Shown: positions 1 to 9,570 of the stretch, in pieces
Layout: each line of letters starts with the position of its first letter
Numbering within the stretch: the stretch's first letter is position 1
NCBI RefSeq assembly: GCF_010994035.1
Contig: NZ_WIXN01000004.1
Location: 62,001-126,000 of the forward strand
Length of the DNA: 64,000 nt
DNA from: Virgibacillus aidingensis
GTDB lineage: Bacteria; Bacillota; Bacilli; Bacillales; Amphibacillaceae
Reading direction: 5' to 3'
Notes under the pieces: model-generated
Seen by the model: the letters and a program-made list of their open reading frames with translations, nothing else
Database searches by the model: none
What the model was told of the DNA's origin: nothing
Position numbers and translations under genes: made by a program

Positions 1-759
1 ACACAATTAAAACAGGCAGAAATACAAAAACAAAATGATCAGCTTACGTTAGTCATTTCCAGTTTGTACGAGGAATCAATTCATTTACAGAAGACGCTGG
101 TGAACAGTGAATCTATTACCAAAGACGCCTATCATTTATATACAAAACTATTAAACGTGGAAAATAATCCGGAATTAACCCAAATGGCGCTGAAAATTGC
201 TGGAGAAACTCATGAGATCAAGAAGGATAACCAAAGAATTCTTTCAGGACTCTCCAGACTTATCACGGATAAAAGTTTCTCGGAGCATATGGAAATAAAC
301 AAAATAGTGGATCTTGCGGTAACTTCCAATAATAAGTATGCCCGTTCATTAAAAAAAGATATTAAAATTATTTCCCATACACAGGGAGAACATCCCCGTT
401 ATCATGTATACCAAATCCTTTCCATGATCAATAACCTGATTGCAAACGCAATAGAAGCAATTGAACATGAAGGAAAAATATATATCAGTGTAAGAAGGGC
501 AGATGATATGGCTGAATTTCAAATTACAGATAATGGTCCGGGAATTCCAAACAATCAAATGCATGTAGTTTTCAAACCCGGGTTTACGAATAAATATGAT
601 CATGCCGGCAGCTCATTCACTGGAATAGGGTTAACCTATGTAAAAGGGATGGTTGAAAGCCTGGAAGGGGAAATATCCCTGCAAAGCAAGGTTGGGAAAA
701 TAAGCGGAACGTCTTATAAAATACAATTGCCAATGAAAAATATAGCGATGAAAGAGTGA
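1..759 (+). CDS. Sensor histidine kinase, GlnK/YcbA-like (5' end outside window)
   Basis: The reading frame is open from the first base, so this is the C-terminal ~252 residues of a longer kinase. A helical stretch with HEIKKD (bases 211-228) may carry the phospho-acceptor His. The GHKL ATPase domain follows: N box NLIANAIEAIEHE (about 430-470), G1 box DNGPGIP (about 532-550), and G2 box GIGLTYVKGM (about 622-650). It ends 1 base before the response regulator ATG, so the two are co-transcribed and probably a cognate pair. The partner has the GlnL-type output domain, which in B. subtilis belongs to the glutamine-sensing GlnK-GlnL system; the signal here is inferred. The sensor domain is not in the window. 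Confidence 0.85.
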   Translation, partial: TQLKQAEIQKQNDQLTLVISSLYEESIHLQKTLVNSESITKDAYHLYTKLLNVENNPELTQMALKIAGETHEIKKDNQRILSGLSRLITDKSFSEHMEINKIVDLAVTSNNKYARSLKKDIKIISHTQGEHPRYHVYQILSMINNLIANAIEAIEHEGKIYISVRRADDMAEFQITDNGPGIPNNQMHVVFKPGFTNKYDHAGSSFTGIGLTYVKGMVESLEGEISLQSKVGKISGTSYKIQLPMKNIAMKE

Positions 760-760
760 T

Positions 761-1678
761 ATGATGTTATTTTATATCGTGGATGATGATGAAAGCACAC
801 GTGCCATGCTGGCTGAAATCATAGAAGATGGTGACTTGGGAGTCGTAGTAGCCGAAGCGGAGAATGGTTCCAAACTGGACAAACAATACTCTCTCTTAAA
901 AAAAATAGATATTTTACTCATTGATTTATTAATGCCTGTAAAAGATGGCATCGAAACCATCCAGGACCTCAAACCTGTTTTTCAGGGGAAAACGATTATG
1001 ATTTCCCAAATAGAATCAAAAGAATTAATTGAAAAGGCGTATTCCCAGGGAGTCACCTATTTCATTACGAAACCAATAAATAAAATAGAAGTCCTGTCCG
1101 TGATTAAAAATGTGATAGAGAATATCCAGTTGGAAAAGTCCATTCATAATATATATAAATTAACAGAAAACCTGCTTCCCGATAACCCCGCTGAGGAACA
1201 AAGCGGCAACTCAAGCAGCGATTTAACAGCAAGTGCCGAGTTTCTCTTGTCCGAAGCAGGAATTACCGGTGAAAAAGGACACCAGGATTTATTGGATATC
1301 TTAAACTTTCTATTTAAATATGAAAGGGAAGAAACGTTTAATGACGGTCTGCCTCCATTAAAAGATATTTATTTAAAAGTGATACAGGATAAAAAAGAGC
1401 TTTCTTCACAGCAGGTATTAAACCGGGAAATCAAAGCTGCTGAACAGCGAATCCGCAGGGCCATATACCATTCATTGACACATTTTGCTTCCCTCGGGTT
1501 AGAAGATTTTATGAATCCGACATTTGAAAAATATGCACCCAAATTTTTTGATTTTGACATTGTACAAAAAAGGATGGAGGAGATTAAAAATAACCGTCCA
1601 TCCACCCCGCCAATCCGGGTAAATACGAAAAAATTCATCCTTGTGCTTTATTTTGAAGCAAAGCAGTTACTGGCATAG
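761..1678 (+). CDS. Response regulator, GlnL/YcbB family
   Basis: 305 residues. Receiver domain at about 3-120 with acidic cluster DDD at 8-10, phospho-acceptor Asp55 in LLIDLLMP, and the conserved Lys in ITKPI near 103. The C-terminal half (about 155-300) looks like the YcbB output domain of B. subtilis GlnL rather than a common winged helix. Overlapping start choices exist (ATG at 761 or 764). It is coupled to the kinase upstream. In B. subtilis this family activates the glutaminase and glutamine transporter genes glsA-glnT; those genes are not visible here, so the target is unknown. It converges on the binding protein gene downstream and shares a stem-loop with it. Confidence 0.85.
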   Translation: MMLFYIVDDDESTRAMLAEIIEDGDLGVVVAEAENGSKLDKQYSLLKKIDILLIDLLMPVKDGIETIQDLKPVFQGKTIMISQIESKELIEKAYSQGVTYFITKPINKIEVLSVIKNVIENIQLEKSIHNIYKLTENLLPDNPAEEQSGNSSSDLTASAEFLLSEAGITGEKGHQDLLDILNFLFKYEREETFNDGLPPLKDIYLKVIQDKKELSSQQVLNREIKAAEQRIRRAIYHSLTHFASLGLEDFMNPTFEKYAPKFFDFDIVQKRMEEIKNNRPSTPPIRVNTKKFILVLYFEAKQLLA

Positions 1679-1682
1679 TGAT

Positions 1683-1717
1683 GCCTGTCAGCGCGGTTAT
1701 GCAGCACGCTGACAGGC
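1683..1717. terminator. Stem-loop between convergent genes
   Basis: Perfect 11-bp inverted repeat: GCCTGTCAGCG (1683-1693) and CGCTGACAGGC (1707-1717) with a 13-base loop. It sits just after the response regulator stop and just past the end of the minus-strand binding protein gene. Neither side has a good T run, so it may be a weak bidirectional terminator or an mRNA-stabilising hairpin. Confidence 0.6.
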
Positions 1718-1724
1718 AGCTGTA

Positions 1725-3332
1725 CTATTCGATATAGACATCCTTTAATTCCAGATACTGTGTCGGCAGCTGGGACAGCCCTTTAACACTATCATCCACA
1801 CCCATCAAATATTCCGGGTAACTGATATTAATGGCAGGTGCGATATCCACGAGCAGCTCCTGTATTTCACTGTAGAGTGCCATGCGATCATCCACGTCTG
1901 TTGTTTGACGTGCTTCATCCAACAGGGCATCCAATTCCTCATTTTCGGTAAAGGTCCGATTACCGGGAGCACCCACACTGTTCGAGTGGAATAAAGAATA
2001 AACAGAGTAATCAGGGTCCCCTGTTCCACTCGTCCACCCAATGACAAACATATCATGCTCCCCGTTGGCGGTTTGTTCCAGATATGCACCCCATTCAAGC
2101 ACTTCTACTTCTGCATCAATGCCAATCTCGGCCAATTGGGACTGCACATTGACAGCGGTATCCATTTGTTCGCGCTCATCATCTGTCCAGATGGTAGTGG
2201 AAAAACCATCCTCATAGCCGGCTTCCGCCAACAATTCCTTCGCACCTTCTACATCATACTCATAGTCTTCCACGGTTTCATCATGCCCCTCAATGTCACG
2301 AGGGATCGGCGTATTCGCAGGTATACCATAACCCTCGAAAATACCATCAATGATCAATTCTTTATCGACAGCCATTGATATCGCCTGTCGTACAAGCTGG
2401 TTGTCAAATGGCTCTTTATCCATATTAAAACCGACATAGGAATATCTTACAATACTTTGCTGATGCACTGATACTCCATCCATCTGTTCAATCTGCCCTA
2501 CATCCGACGTACTCAGCGGACTCGACACATGGCTGTCCCCTGTGCTCAGTTCGGCAATACGGGTTAAATCCTCATTTACCACTTTAAATCTGACGGTATC
2601 AAGCAATGCTGTACCATCCCAATAATCTTCATTTTTGGACAAGTCCACATATTCACCTGTCACCCATTCATCAAATTTAAAATAACCGGTGCCAATCGGA
2701 TTTTCATTAATAATGGTTCCCGGTTCTGCGCCATCTTCCATCGCTGCATAGTCTTCTTCTATTACTTCCAGCGATACGATACCGCTTACAGGATGCGCAA
2801 GATGAGCAGGCAGTGGTGCAAATGGATAATCCGTTGTCAGCCTGATTGTATAATCATCCACTACTTCAATGTCGTTAATCATCTCATATAAGGAAGCCTG
2901 GGATGAACCTACTTCCGGATCAATGATACGCTCAATATTCGCTTTCGCTACTTCCGCGTTAAACGGGGATCCATCGTGAAAAGTTACCCCCTCCTGCAGT
3001 TTAAATTCCCACACATTATCTTCTATTGCTTCCCATTCCTTTGCAAGCCCAGGAACAAGCTCCAAATTTTCATTCTGCTTTACCAGTGTCTCAAAAATAT
3101 TTCTTTGTACGTCATAGGAGGATATGTCGTTGGAACCATTCGGATCCAGTGATACGACATCCGTTCCTTTTGCGATGATCAAGTCTCCGCCTTCACCTTC
3201 CGTTACTGCCTCTTCCCCATTATCTGTGGTTTCTTCACTGCCGGTATCCTCAGGCTCACTTGCACATGCAGCTAGCAAGAAAACAATGGATAGTATAAAT
3301 GCTGTCATTCCAAAGCGTTTTAGCAAATACAT
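1725..3332 (-). CDS. Peptide/nickel-type ABC transporter substrate-binding lipoprotein (SBP family 5)
   Basis: About 535 residues. N-terminal signal peptide ends in the lipobox LLAAC, so the protein is a lipid-anchored extracellular receptor. The body is typical of DppA/OppA-type family 5 proteins: LDPNGSNDISSYDVQRNIFE near the start, FHDGSPFNAE, then a long two-lobed fold. The longer start at 3341 lies directly against the AGGGGAAGG motif; the ATG at 3332 has proper 9-base spacing and gives a normal signal peptide, so I use it. No permease or ATPase genes are adjacent, so it is an orphan receptor, perhaps served by the Opp/Dpp-type genes at 47-51 kb or elsewhere. Ligand unknown. Confidence 0.85.
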   Translation of the reverse strand: MYLLKRFGMTAFILSIVFLLAACASEPEDTGSEETTDNGEEAVTEGEGGDLIIAKGTDVVSLDPNGSNDISSYDVQRNIFETLVKQNENLELVPGLAKEWEAIEDNVWEFKLQEGVTFHDGSPFNAEVAKANIERIIDPEVGSSQASLYEMINDIEVVDDYTIRLTTDYPFAPLPAHLAHPVSGIVSLEVIEEDYAAMEDGAEPGTIINENPIGTGYFKFDEWVTGEYVDLSKNEDYWDGTALLDTVRFKVVNEDLTRIAELSTGDSHVSSPLSTSDVGQIEQMDGVSVHQQSIVRYSYVGFNMDKEPFDNQLVRQAISMAVDKELIIDGIFEGYGIPANTPIPRDIEGHDETVEDYEYDVEGAKELLAEAGYEDGFSTTIWTDDEREQMDTAVNVQSQLAEIGIDAEVEVLEWGAYLEQTANGEHDMFVIGWTSGTGDPDYSVYSLFHSNSVGAPGNRTFTENEELDALLDEARQTTDVDDRMALYSEIQELLVDIAPAINISYPEYLMGVDDSVKGLSQLPTQYLELKDVYIE

Positions 3333-3580
3333 TTCTGTCATCCTTCCCCTGTTGAATATATGTAACTATTAATTATTTGAAGTTTATACTAAAATAATAA
3401 AGATTTCAACAAATTTAAATAATTTTCGCATTTTCATCATTATAATTGATGAAAATCAAACCATTACAACAAAGGGCAGCAGTAATGCCGCAGATGCGTT
3501 TCAATTTCAGACTGCGAGCATCGGAGTAGACTGGGAGAGAAAGATAAAGAAGAGCGGCAAGAGTTAAAGAATACGAGGTG

Positions 3581-3613
3581 CCCTTGGCCATTTTTCCAGC
3601 CAAGGGTGTTTTT
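3581..3613 (+). terminator. Stem-loop with T run
   Basis: CCCTTGGC (3581-3588) pairs with GCCAAGGG (3599-3606), followed by TGTTTTT on the plus strand. No plus-strand gene precedes it closely. On the minus strand the same hairpin lies immediately after the stop codon of the coding relic at 3612-3764. Confidence 0.5.
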
Positions 3614-3764
3614 ATTTACTTTCTTTTGGAAAACGCTTCGTTTCCCGTTCGACATAGGTATAAGGATGAAGCAGCTTTTCAAACAGTTCATCTCGATCTG
3701 CCAACACTGTCTGAGGGCAAAATGTGATTTTCGTTAAACCTTCATTATATGGATGCTTATGAAT
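3612..3764 (-). pseudogene. Short coding relic, 3' fragment of an unknown gene
   Basis: A 50-codon open stretch between a TGA at 3767-3765 and a TAA at 3614-3612, with no ATG/GTG/TTG start and no ribosome binding site. Its translation looks like real protein (segments HPYNEGLTKITFCPQTVL and LLHPYTYVERETKRFPKE) and it ends at a stop followed by a stem-loop, as a genuine gene end would. I do not recognise the family. It overlaps the 3' end of the next minus-strand gene in another frame, which fits a truncated remnant. Confidence 0.35.
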
Positions 3765-4711
3765 TCACCAAGTTTCTGCAAAAAAACGATAATCAGATTT
3801 AATAATTGAATAATGGAAATGCCGATGATGAAGCAGGAAATAATGATCATTGTCCCAAAAAGTAATCTGAAAAACCATTTTCGGATGAAGTCCTTTCTCA
3901 GACTTTGTATTATGCTTTTTTGCTGCTGCGGATCATCAGGGTAACTGAAGTAATAGACATTTCGGGAGCAAAGAAAATAAATGAAATTTTTTATTGATCT
4001 TATTTTATCTTTCAGCCATTTCAGATTATATTTAGTAGGTATGAACCCCAGCTTATAGTCGTATAAACTTAAATGATTAAGAATCCAGGCAGTATTTTTG
4101 ATTATTCTTTTGCTCTGTAATTTTATATCTTTAAAAGAAGTTTCATCCTTAAAGGAAAGGTCGATTATTTCTATTTCAAAATAAGACCAATTGAACAAGT
4201 CCCGGGAAACAGGAAAAGCATCAATCCGGTAAGATGTTCTGCTTTTTAAGTTTTGCACACTAAAACTTTTATATAACACTCTTTTTGCGCTAACTTCAGG
4301 GTCGCGTGAGTAAACAGAAATGGTGCCGGTTATTTTGTTTATTGCTGATAATTCATTGTTGTTCACAATCTGAACAGTTATATAATAATTGTTTTCAATT
4401 TTATCATTATCAACCAATGTAAAATAAACGTTATTTACAGCATTTGTACTTATTTTAAAAGGTTTATAGTGTCTGTCCAGGCTTTCTTTTACAAGCCTAT
4501 TTGATTGGTTATCACTATATTTCATCAATAAAATAAGAGCTGCAATAAGAACTGCCCCCAGGATTGACAAAGGATATCCCCCGACTATGAATATCATCCC
4601 ATTTTTAATCAGGTTAAAATGATAAACTATTAAGGAGAAGGCTATCAATAACAAAATTCCTTTAAAAATTTTTTTGCCTGTTAATTCTTTTATTAGATTT
4701 ATAAATTCCAT
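3734..4711 (-). CDS. Unknown membrane protein, 325 aa
   Basis: I do not recognise the family. Two hydrophobic segments occur at about 18-35 and 39-62 and a third at about 283-310; the region between is hydrophilic, with several beta-rich stretches and many Lys/Asn residues, as in a soluble domain held between membrane anchors. A GGGAAG ribosome binding site precedes the ATG with 7-base spacing. The gene is AT-rich compared with its neighbours and stands alone. Its last codons overlap the coding relic at 3612-3764 in a different frame. Confidence 0.6.
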   Translation of the reverse strand: MEFINLIKELTGKKIFKGILLLIAFSLIVYHFNLIKNGMIFIVGGYPLSILGAVLIAALILLMKYSDNQSNRLVKESLDRHYKPFKISTNAVNNVYFTLVDNDKIENNYYITVQIVNNNELSAINKITGTISVYSRDPEVSAKRVLYKSFSVQNLKSRTSYRIDAFPVSRDLFNWSYFEIEIIDLSFKDETSFKDIKLQSKRIIKNTAWILNHLSLYDYKLGFIPTKYNLKWLKDKIRSIKNFIYFLCSRNVYYFSYPDDPQQQKSIIQSLRKDFIRKWFFRLLFGTMIIISCFIIGISIIQLLNLIIVFLQKLGEFISIHIMKV

Positions 4712-4943
4712 ATAATATCTTCCCGTTTAAGTATTTTTAAATTAACGGTTGTACCATCAGCCCCATACATAGCGGAGAGCGAAATCCTGATAATAGAATA
4801 AGATGATATACCTGCCGCTTGGACTAAGTCTCTTTGAACATGTATGTGTAAACCTTCTTATTTTAATAGGCAGATCCATCATTACAATTCTATTGTACTA
4901 TTTGTACTATAAAATTCCACGTATCTTTCCGCTTTTCTTCGGC

Positions 4944-4991
4944 AAAAAAACACAAAACACCCCAGATACAACTTGAATCATGTATCTGGGG
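4944..4991 (-). terminator. Rho-independent terminator of the threonine-synthase-like gene
   Basis: CCCCAGATACA (4960-4970) and TGTATCTGGGG (4981-4991) form a perfect 11-bp stem with a 10-base loop. On the minus strand the stem is followed by a T-rich tail (A-rich on plus, 4944-4959). It closes the minus-strand transcript ending at 5121. Confidence 0.85.
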
Positions 4992-5120
4992 TTGAAATAT
5001 CATGAAAGATATTGCCGGAAATGAGAACAATCCAAAACTAACCCTCTCTTTCTATTAATTCCTAAAATGATAAAGCGAGTCCGCTGGACATACATCCTCC
5101 GGGCATTATTACATTGTGTT

Positions 5121-6347
5121 TCACATGATCGTTACCGGCTTTATAGATTCATTCGGTTCTAATATCGGAACATCCACACTTACTGTATTCGGATATTTAA
5201 TCCCAGCTCCTGTATTAAGCACAACTACCTTTTCTTCCTTTTTAATCCAGCCTTCATTGCGCAATTTACGTGCCGCATGAAATGCTGCAGCCCCTTCCGG
5301 ACAAATAAAAAGCCCTTCTTGTTGGGAAATCAGTTTTTGCTCCTCCAATAAAGCCTGATCACTTACCGATACGGCACAGCCTGCTGTTTCATAAATAGCC
5401 TGCAGAACTAAAAAGTCTCCCAATGCCTTAGGTACATTTATTCCGAATGCCAAGGTTTCCGAGTTGTCCCAAAATGCTGATTCCTTTTTACCTTCCTGCC
5501 AGGCTTTTACAATCGGCGCACAGCCTTCTGATTGAACTGCTGCCAGCCTTGGCATTTTCTCCTTATTGATCCATCCTAATTCCTGTAATTCCCGTAACGC
5601 TTTATAAATACCAATTAATCCAACGCCGCCTCCGGTAGGATAAAGGATTACATCAGGCACTTCCCAGTCAAATTGCTCAGCTATTTCAAGTCCCATCGTT
5701 TTCTTGCCTTCAATTCGATATGGTTCCTTTAATGTGGACACATCATATAAATTATATTCCTCCACAGCTTTACCGACGATTTTCCCTGCATCACTGATTA
5801 AACCATTCACCAAATATAAGTTAGCACCGGAAATGGCACATTCATTTCTCGTAATTTTAGGAGCATCTTCTGGCATCACGATGGTAGAGGAAATTCCCGA
5901 TCTTGCGGCATAAAGCGCCCACGCTGCGCCGGCATTGCCATTTGTCGGCATGGCAAACTCTTTTACACCCAGTTCTTTTGCTTTGGAAACACCAACTGCA
6001 GCGCCCCGGGCTTTAAATGTTCCAGTCGGAATAATGCCTTCATCCTTCATGTACAAATGGTTTATTCCGATATTGGTACTGATCGATAACATTTCAATTA
6101 AGGGTGTCATTCCCTCGCCCATCGATACAATATTTGATTCATCTGCCACAGGTAATAATTCATGGTACCGCCACAGGTCATTTCTGCGTCCGGCTAAATC
6201 ATCCGGCTTCCATTGAGCAGCCAATGAATGTAAATCATATTTAACGAGCAGCGGTGCACCGCATTTACATAATTGCTGCACTTTATCACGTTCATATTTC
6301 TCCGAACACTTTGGACAATATAGATGAGATATGTAACTAAACTTCAT
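5121..6347 (-). CDS. Threonine-synthase-like PLP enzyme
   Basis: 408 residues from the ATG at 6347, chosen because GGAGGAG lies 5 bases upstream; the frame is open to 6398 but without a site. N-terminal zinc-ribbon-like CPKC...CKCG (residues ~9-30), then a fold-type II PLP domain: the PLP lysine is in GTFKARGA, the substrate loop is PTNGNAGAA, and the phosphate loop is PTGGGVGL. This matches the archaeal-type threonine synthase class, a family that also contains cysteate synthase and other beta-replacement enzymes. It lies 216 bases behind the GntR gene on the same strand and has its own terminator. Threonine synthesis is the default reading, but there are no hom or thrB neighbours, so a different substrate is possible. 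Confidence 0.8.
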   Translation of the reverse strand: MKFSYISHLYCPKCSEKYERDKVQQLCKCGAPLLVKYDLHSLAAQWKPDDLAGRRNDLWRYHELLPVADESNIVSMGEGMTPLIEMLSISTNIGINHLYMKDEGIIPTGTFKARGAAVGVSKAKELGVKEFAMPTNGNAGAAWALYAARSGISSTIVMPEDAPKITRNECAISGANLYLVNGLISDAGKIVGKAVEEYNLYDVSTLKEPYRIEGKKTMGLEIAEQFDWEVPDVILYPTGGGVGLIGIYKALRELQELGWINKEKMPRLAAVQSEGCAPIVKAWQEGKKESAFWDNSETLAFGINVPKALGDFLVLQAIYETAGCAVSVSDQALLEEQKLISQQEGLFICPEGAAAFHAARKLRNEGWIKKEEKVVVLNTGAGIKYPNTVSVDVPILEPNESIKPVTIM

Positions 6348-6562
6348 TTTACTCCTCCTTATAAAATTATGGGTTAGAAAGCTAGACGGCGATAGCATTG
6401 GAAGGAAAACAGCATAAATTAATCATCCATGTTGTTGGTTAATATCTTTTTCCCCTCATTTTTTCGGCAGGGATAAAGCAAGATTTGATAGATAATCTTT
6501 TTTTCATCACGCCTTTTAAGACATTCTATTAAAAAAACATCATTGGCAAGACTTCCATAACA

Positions 6563-7297
6563 TTATCTGTGCAAATCCACTTTATACTGATAAAGATCAG
6601 ACCGGAATTTTGTCTGCGTATACTCAATCGGTTTATCTTCCACCCCGTAACTTAATCTGTCCATTTGCAGCAAAGCCGTCCCTGTACTGACTCCCAGCAA
6701 ATCAGCTTCATATGATGTCGCATTGATAGCGGAAATTGTTTCATCGGCTCTTTTCAGAAAAATATGATTCTCCTCCAATATCTGATAAAACTTTGCGCTG
6801 TCCAGATCATGTTTCATTAAAATCTCACCAATATATTTAGGCCAGCTTGTTTTCTCCAGTGCTATCGGCTCATCATTGGCAAATCTGATCCGGCGGATGC
6901 ATAATATTTCTTCGTCATCTGCAATTTGCAGTTTCTTTTTTTCAAGGAAAAGATTATCTCTGAACTCTGCCCTGATTAATTTAGATTTCGGGACATAGCC
7001 TCTTTCCATGATTTCTTCGGCAAAACCGGTAAGTCTCCCCAGGGAACCTGTTAATTTCAGTGATTTTACCGTGGTCCCTTTTCCCTGCTGTTTTTCCAGT
7101 AAACCTTCCTGAACCAGTACATTAATCGCTTGTCTGATCGTTGTGCGACTGACGTCAAACTCTCTTATTAACTCCGTTTCCGTAGGTATTAAGTCGCCGG
7201 GCTTCCAGATACTGTCCGCAATTCTTGCAGCAAGTATTTCCTTTACTTGATGGTAAAGGGGAGCATGGCTTCCATTTTTTAATTTAGTATTTTTCAT
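6563..7297 (-). CDS. GntR/HutC-family transcriptional regulator
   Basis: 244 residues. N-terminal winged helix (about 8-75) with PTETELIREFDVSRTTIRQA as the recognition segment. The C-terminal UTRA ligand-binding domain (about 90-240) contains LCIRRIRFANDEPIALE and ends YTQTKFRSDLYQYKVD, typical of the HutC subfamily, which usually binds a sugar phosphate or small metabolite. RBS AGGAAGGAAC is well placed. It follows the Gfo/Idh gene by 28 bases and is the last gene of the sugar locus, so it probably controls that operon. A candidate operator lies at the operon head (15971-15991). Confidence 0.88.
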   Translation of the reverse strand: MKNTKLKNGSHAPLYHQVKEILAARIADSIWKPGDLIPTETELIREFDVSRTTIRQAINVLVQEGLLEKQQGKGTTVKSLKLTGSLGRLTGFAEEIMERGYVPKSKLIRAEFRDNLFLEKKKLQIADDEEILCIRRIRFANDEPIALEKTSWPKYIGEILMKHDLDSAKFYQILEENHIFLKRADETISAINATSYEADLLGVSTGTALLQMDRLSYGVEDKPIEYTQTKFRSDLYQYKVDLHR

Positions 7298-7325
7298 ATT
7301 TATGTTCCTTCCTCAAACAAATAAA

Positions 7326-8549
7326 CTAGTATACCTGTTTTATATTGTTATGAGCTAAATGCTCTTCAATATTTACTGCTTTTCCCGTTTTTAATGATTC
7401 TTCTGCTGCCGAACCGACAACAATGGACCAAAACCCTTCCTCAACGGTAACTTGCTGCTCCTCTGTGCCTTCAATACTATTTATGAAATGAACTTGTTCA
7501 TAATAGCTGGATCCCCCATGTCCACTTTCTTCGATTATTGATGAATAACCCGGTGTCATCACTTTGGAAGGGGCGCCATCCACCCGCATTACTTCAAGAT
7601 GATTCCGCTTCGCATGCAGGGAATTAAATTGTTCACTTTCAGAAGCCTTTAACCGCCCTTCATCTCCGCACAAAATGAGTTCTTCATAAAACATTGGCGA
7701 AAACATACAAAGATTAAAATTTGCCCGGACACCGTTTTCATATACAATATTTACAAATGCATGATCAATGATATCACTTTGATTGCCCTCATATTCAAAA
7801 TCTGTGAAATTCACTGCTGCTCCCCCTGTACTATACACCTTCACCGGTTTGGACTGGGCAAACAGATTAAATAAATCGAAATAATGACAGCATTTTTCTA
7901 TAAATGTGCCGCCGGAGTAATTCGAGAATTTATTCCATTGGTCCACTTTATCCAGGAATGGAATTCTATGTTCCAATATACTTATCGTTTTCAGATCACC
8001 AATTGATCTCCTTTGTAAAGCTTCATGAATGGCCTCCACATAGATGGCTTTATATCGGTACTGCAGGCCGATTTGTAGCACACTTTCATAGGATTCCGCC
8101 CATTCCTTCATCATATAAGCATCACTTACTGTTGTTGCCATTGGTTTTTCAAGCAGTATATGTTTCCCTGACTTCATTGCATCCTTCAAAATATCCATAT
8201 GCGTAAAGTTTGGAGTACAGATGATTAAGCCATCTGCCTCAGGATCATTACATGCTTCATCCAGCGTGGTATAGACTGTCAGCTCATATCCGGGGTAATT
8301 TTTATGAAACATTTCTTTTGTATGTGCAGCACTTTTTTCACTTGTATCATATATGCCGTTTACCACCCCTCTTCCTTCCATCATCGTTACCTTTATATGT
8401 TCGTTTCCTATATTTCCGGCTCCAATAATATTAAATCTATATTTGGGCTTTTCATTTTTTGACAGGTACCTGTCTTTCTCAGGCAGATAGTCACCTAAAT
8501 GTTTTGCTGCTGAATAAAAGCCTTTTATATTGTTTTTGGATTTTAACAT
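7326..8549 (-). CDS. Gfo/Idh/MocA-family NAD(P)-dependent protein
   Basis: 407 residues. Rossmann dinucleotide motif GAGNIG at about 43-48, the catalytic-lysine motif EKPMAT near 140, and the central GGTFIEKCCHYFDLF segment with the conserved His. About 40 extra residues precede the Rossmann fold. RBS GGAGGAGG precedes the ATG. It lies between the second permease and the GntR gene of the sugar locus. Members act as sugar or inositol dehydrogenases, and some cleave glycosides by transient NAD oxidation (GH109, GH4-like chemistry, and the NAD-dependent sulfoquinovosidases, as I recall). In a locus with an importer and no classical glycosidase, such a glycoside-opening role is a reasonable hypothesis, not shown. 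Confidence 0.8.
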   Translation of the reverse strand: MLKSKNNIKGFYSAAKHLGDYLPEKDRYLSKNEKPKYRFNIIGAGNIGNEHIKVTMMEGRGVVNGIYDTSEKSAAHTKEMFHKNYPGYELTVYTTLDEACNDPEADGLIICTPNFTHMDILKDAMKSGKHILLEKPMATTVSDAYMMKEWAESYESVLQIGLQYRYKAIYVEAIHEALQRRSIGDLKTISILEHRIPFLDKVDQWNKFSNYSGGTFIEKCCHYFDLFNLFAQSKPVKVYSTGGAAVNFTDFEYEGNQSDIIDHAFVNIVYENGVRANFNLCMFSPMFYEELILCGDEGRLKASESEQFNSLHAKRNHLEVMRVDGAPSKVMTPGYSSIIEESGHGGSSYYEQVHFINSIEGTEEQQVTVEEGFWSIVVGSAAEESLKTGKAVNIEEHLAHNNIKQVY

Positions 8550-8722
8550 GAATTATCTCCTCCTCCATCATCGGGAATTCAGTAAGATTGGTCAAATTGT
8601 TCATTTCTCATATGCTTTGTATTATCTTTCCATTAAGTCAATCAGTTGGAAATATCAGGCTTATCCTATAACCCTGGTGTTGTTCCTGCCTTATCTGTTG
8701 ACTCTTCACATTCCAAGCATGC

Positions 8723-9538
8723 CTACCCTTTATTTGCCCCTGCAGTTATTCCTTCCATAAAATAACGCTGCAGGAAAATATACAGAATGATCATAGGTAT
8801 AGATGCTATCAATACACCCGAGAAAATCATCGGATAGTTTGTAAAATATTCTCCCTGGAAATCCAATAAAGATAGTGGCAGGGTTTTCTTTTCCGGGGAT
8901 GCGACGAATAATAATGGATATAATAAATCATTCCAAACCATGACTCCAACAAAAATTGCCGCTGTTGCCATAGCCGGGGCCGACAATGGCAAGGCTACTT
9001 TCCAGTAAATTTGCCATTCGGATGCTCCATCCATTGTACTGGCTTCTATCATACTTCCCGGAATCGTTTTCATAAATCCTGCCACGATAAATACGACAAC
9101 CGGCATAAAAGTAGTAGTCGAAACTAAAACCAAACCAATTAAACTATTTAACAGCCCAAGCGTATCAAGCACCCCATATAACGGAATCATATTTACCTGT
9201 GCAGGAAGCATCATTCCCAGAATGAACAAACCAAAAAGCAATGCACTTTTCCAGCCTTTTAAACGCATAATGACGTATGAAACCAGACTTGCTACAAATA
9301 AGCATAACAGTATGGTTGATACAGAAACAATGAGACTATTTAAAAAATGTATGTGTAAATTATTTTCAGTAACGATAGCAATAAAGTTTTGAAATGTGAC
9401 CGGATCAGGCAGCCCCGTTGGATCTAAATAGAAATAATCACTTGTTTTCAATGTGGTGATAACGACCATAAAAACGGGGATAATGATCAATAAAGCGAAT
9501 AAAAGAACAAGTATTTTTTTGAATAGAGAACGAATCAT
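8723..9538 (-). CDS. Carbohydrate ABC permease, MalG/CUT1 type
   Basis: 271 residues with six predicted membrane helices. The EAA loop that contacts the ATPase reads EASTMDGASEWQIYWKVALP. The ATG at 9538 is preferred over 9544 because AAGGAGGT abuts the latter, whereas 9538 has 7-base spacing. It pairs with the MalF-type permease 32 bases upstream. No ATPase gene is in the locus; in Bacillus such importers commonly share the MsmX-type ATPase encoded elsewhere. Confidence 0.88.
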   Translation of the reverse strand: MIRSLFKKILVLLFALLIIIPVFMVVITTLKTSDYFYLDPTGLPDPVTFQNFIAIVTENNLHIHFLNSLIVSVSTILLCLFVASLVSYVIMRLKGWKSALLFGLFILGMMLPAQVNMIPLYGVLDTLGLLNSLIGLVLVSTTTFMPVVVFIVAGFMKTIPGSMIEASTMDGASEWQIYWKVALPLSAPAMATAAIFVGVMVWNDLLYPLLFVASPEKKTLPLSLLDFQGEYFTNYPMIFSGVLIASIPMIILYIFLQRYFMEGITAGANKG

Positions 9539-9570
9539 CAGCATACCTCCTTTATTTCAAGGCCTTAGTA

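Noticed and set aside
3415-3603. Minus-strand open frames between the binding protein and the membrane protein
   Set aside because: Composition and lack of a ribosome binding site argue against genes; only the 3612-3764 frame looks protein-like.
5121-6347. Calling the PLP enzyme cysteate synthase
   Set aside because: The motifs fit the threonine synthase class as a whole; the sulfonate context is only suggestive, so the plain call is kept.
8530-8760. Plus-strand open frame across the Gfo/Idh and permease ends
   Set aside because: It is opposite strong genes, with no start site and a low-complexity hydrophobic translation.
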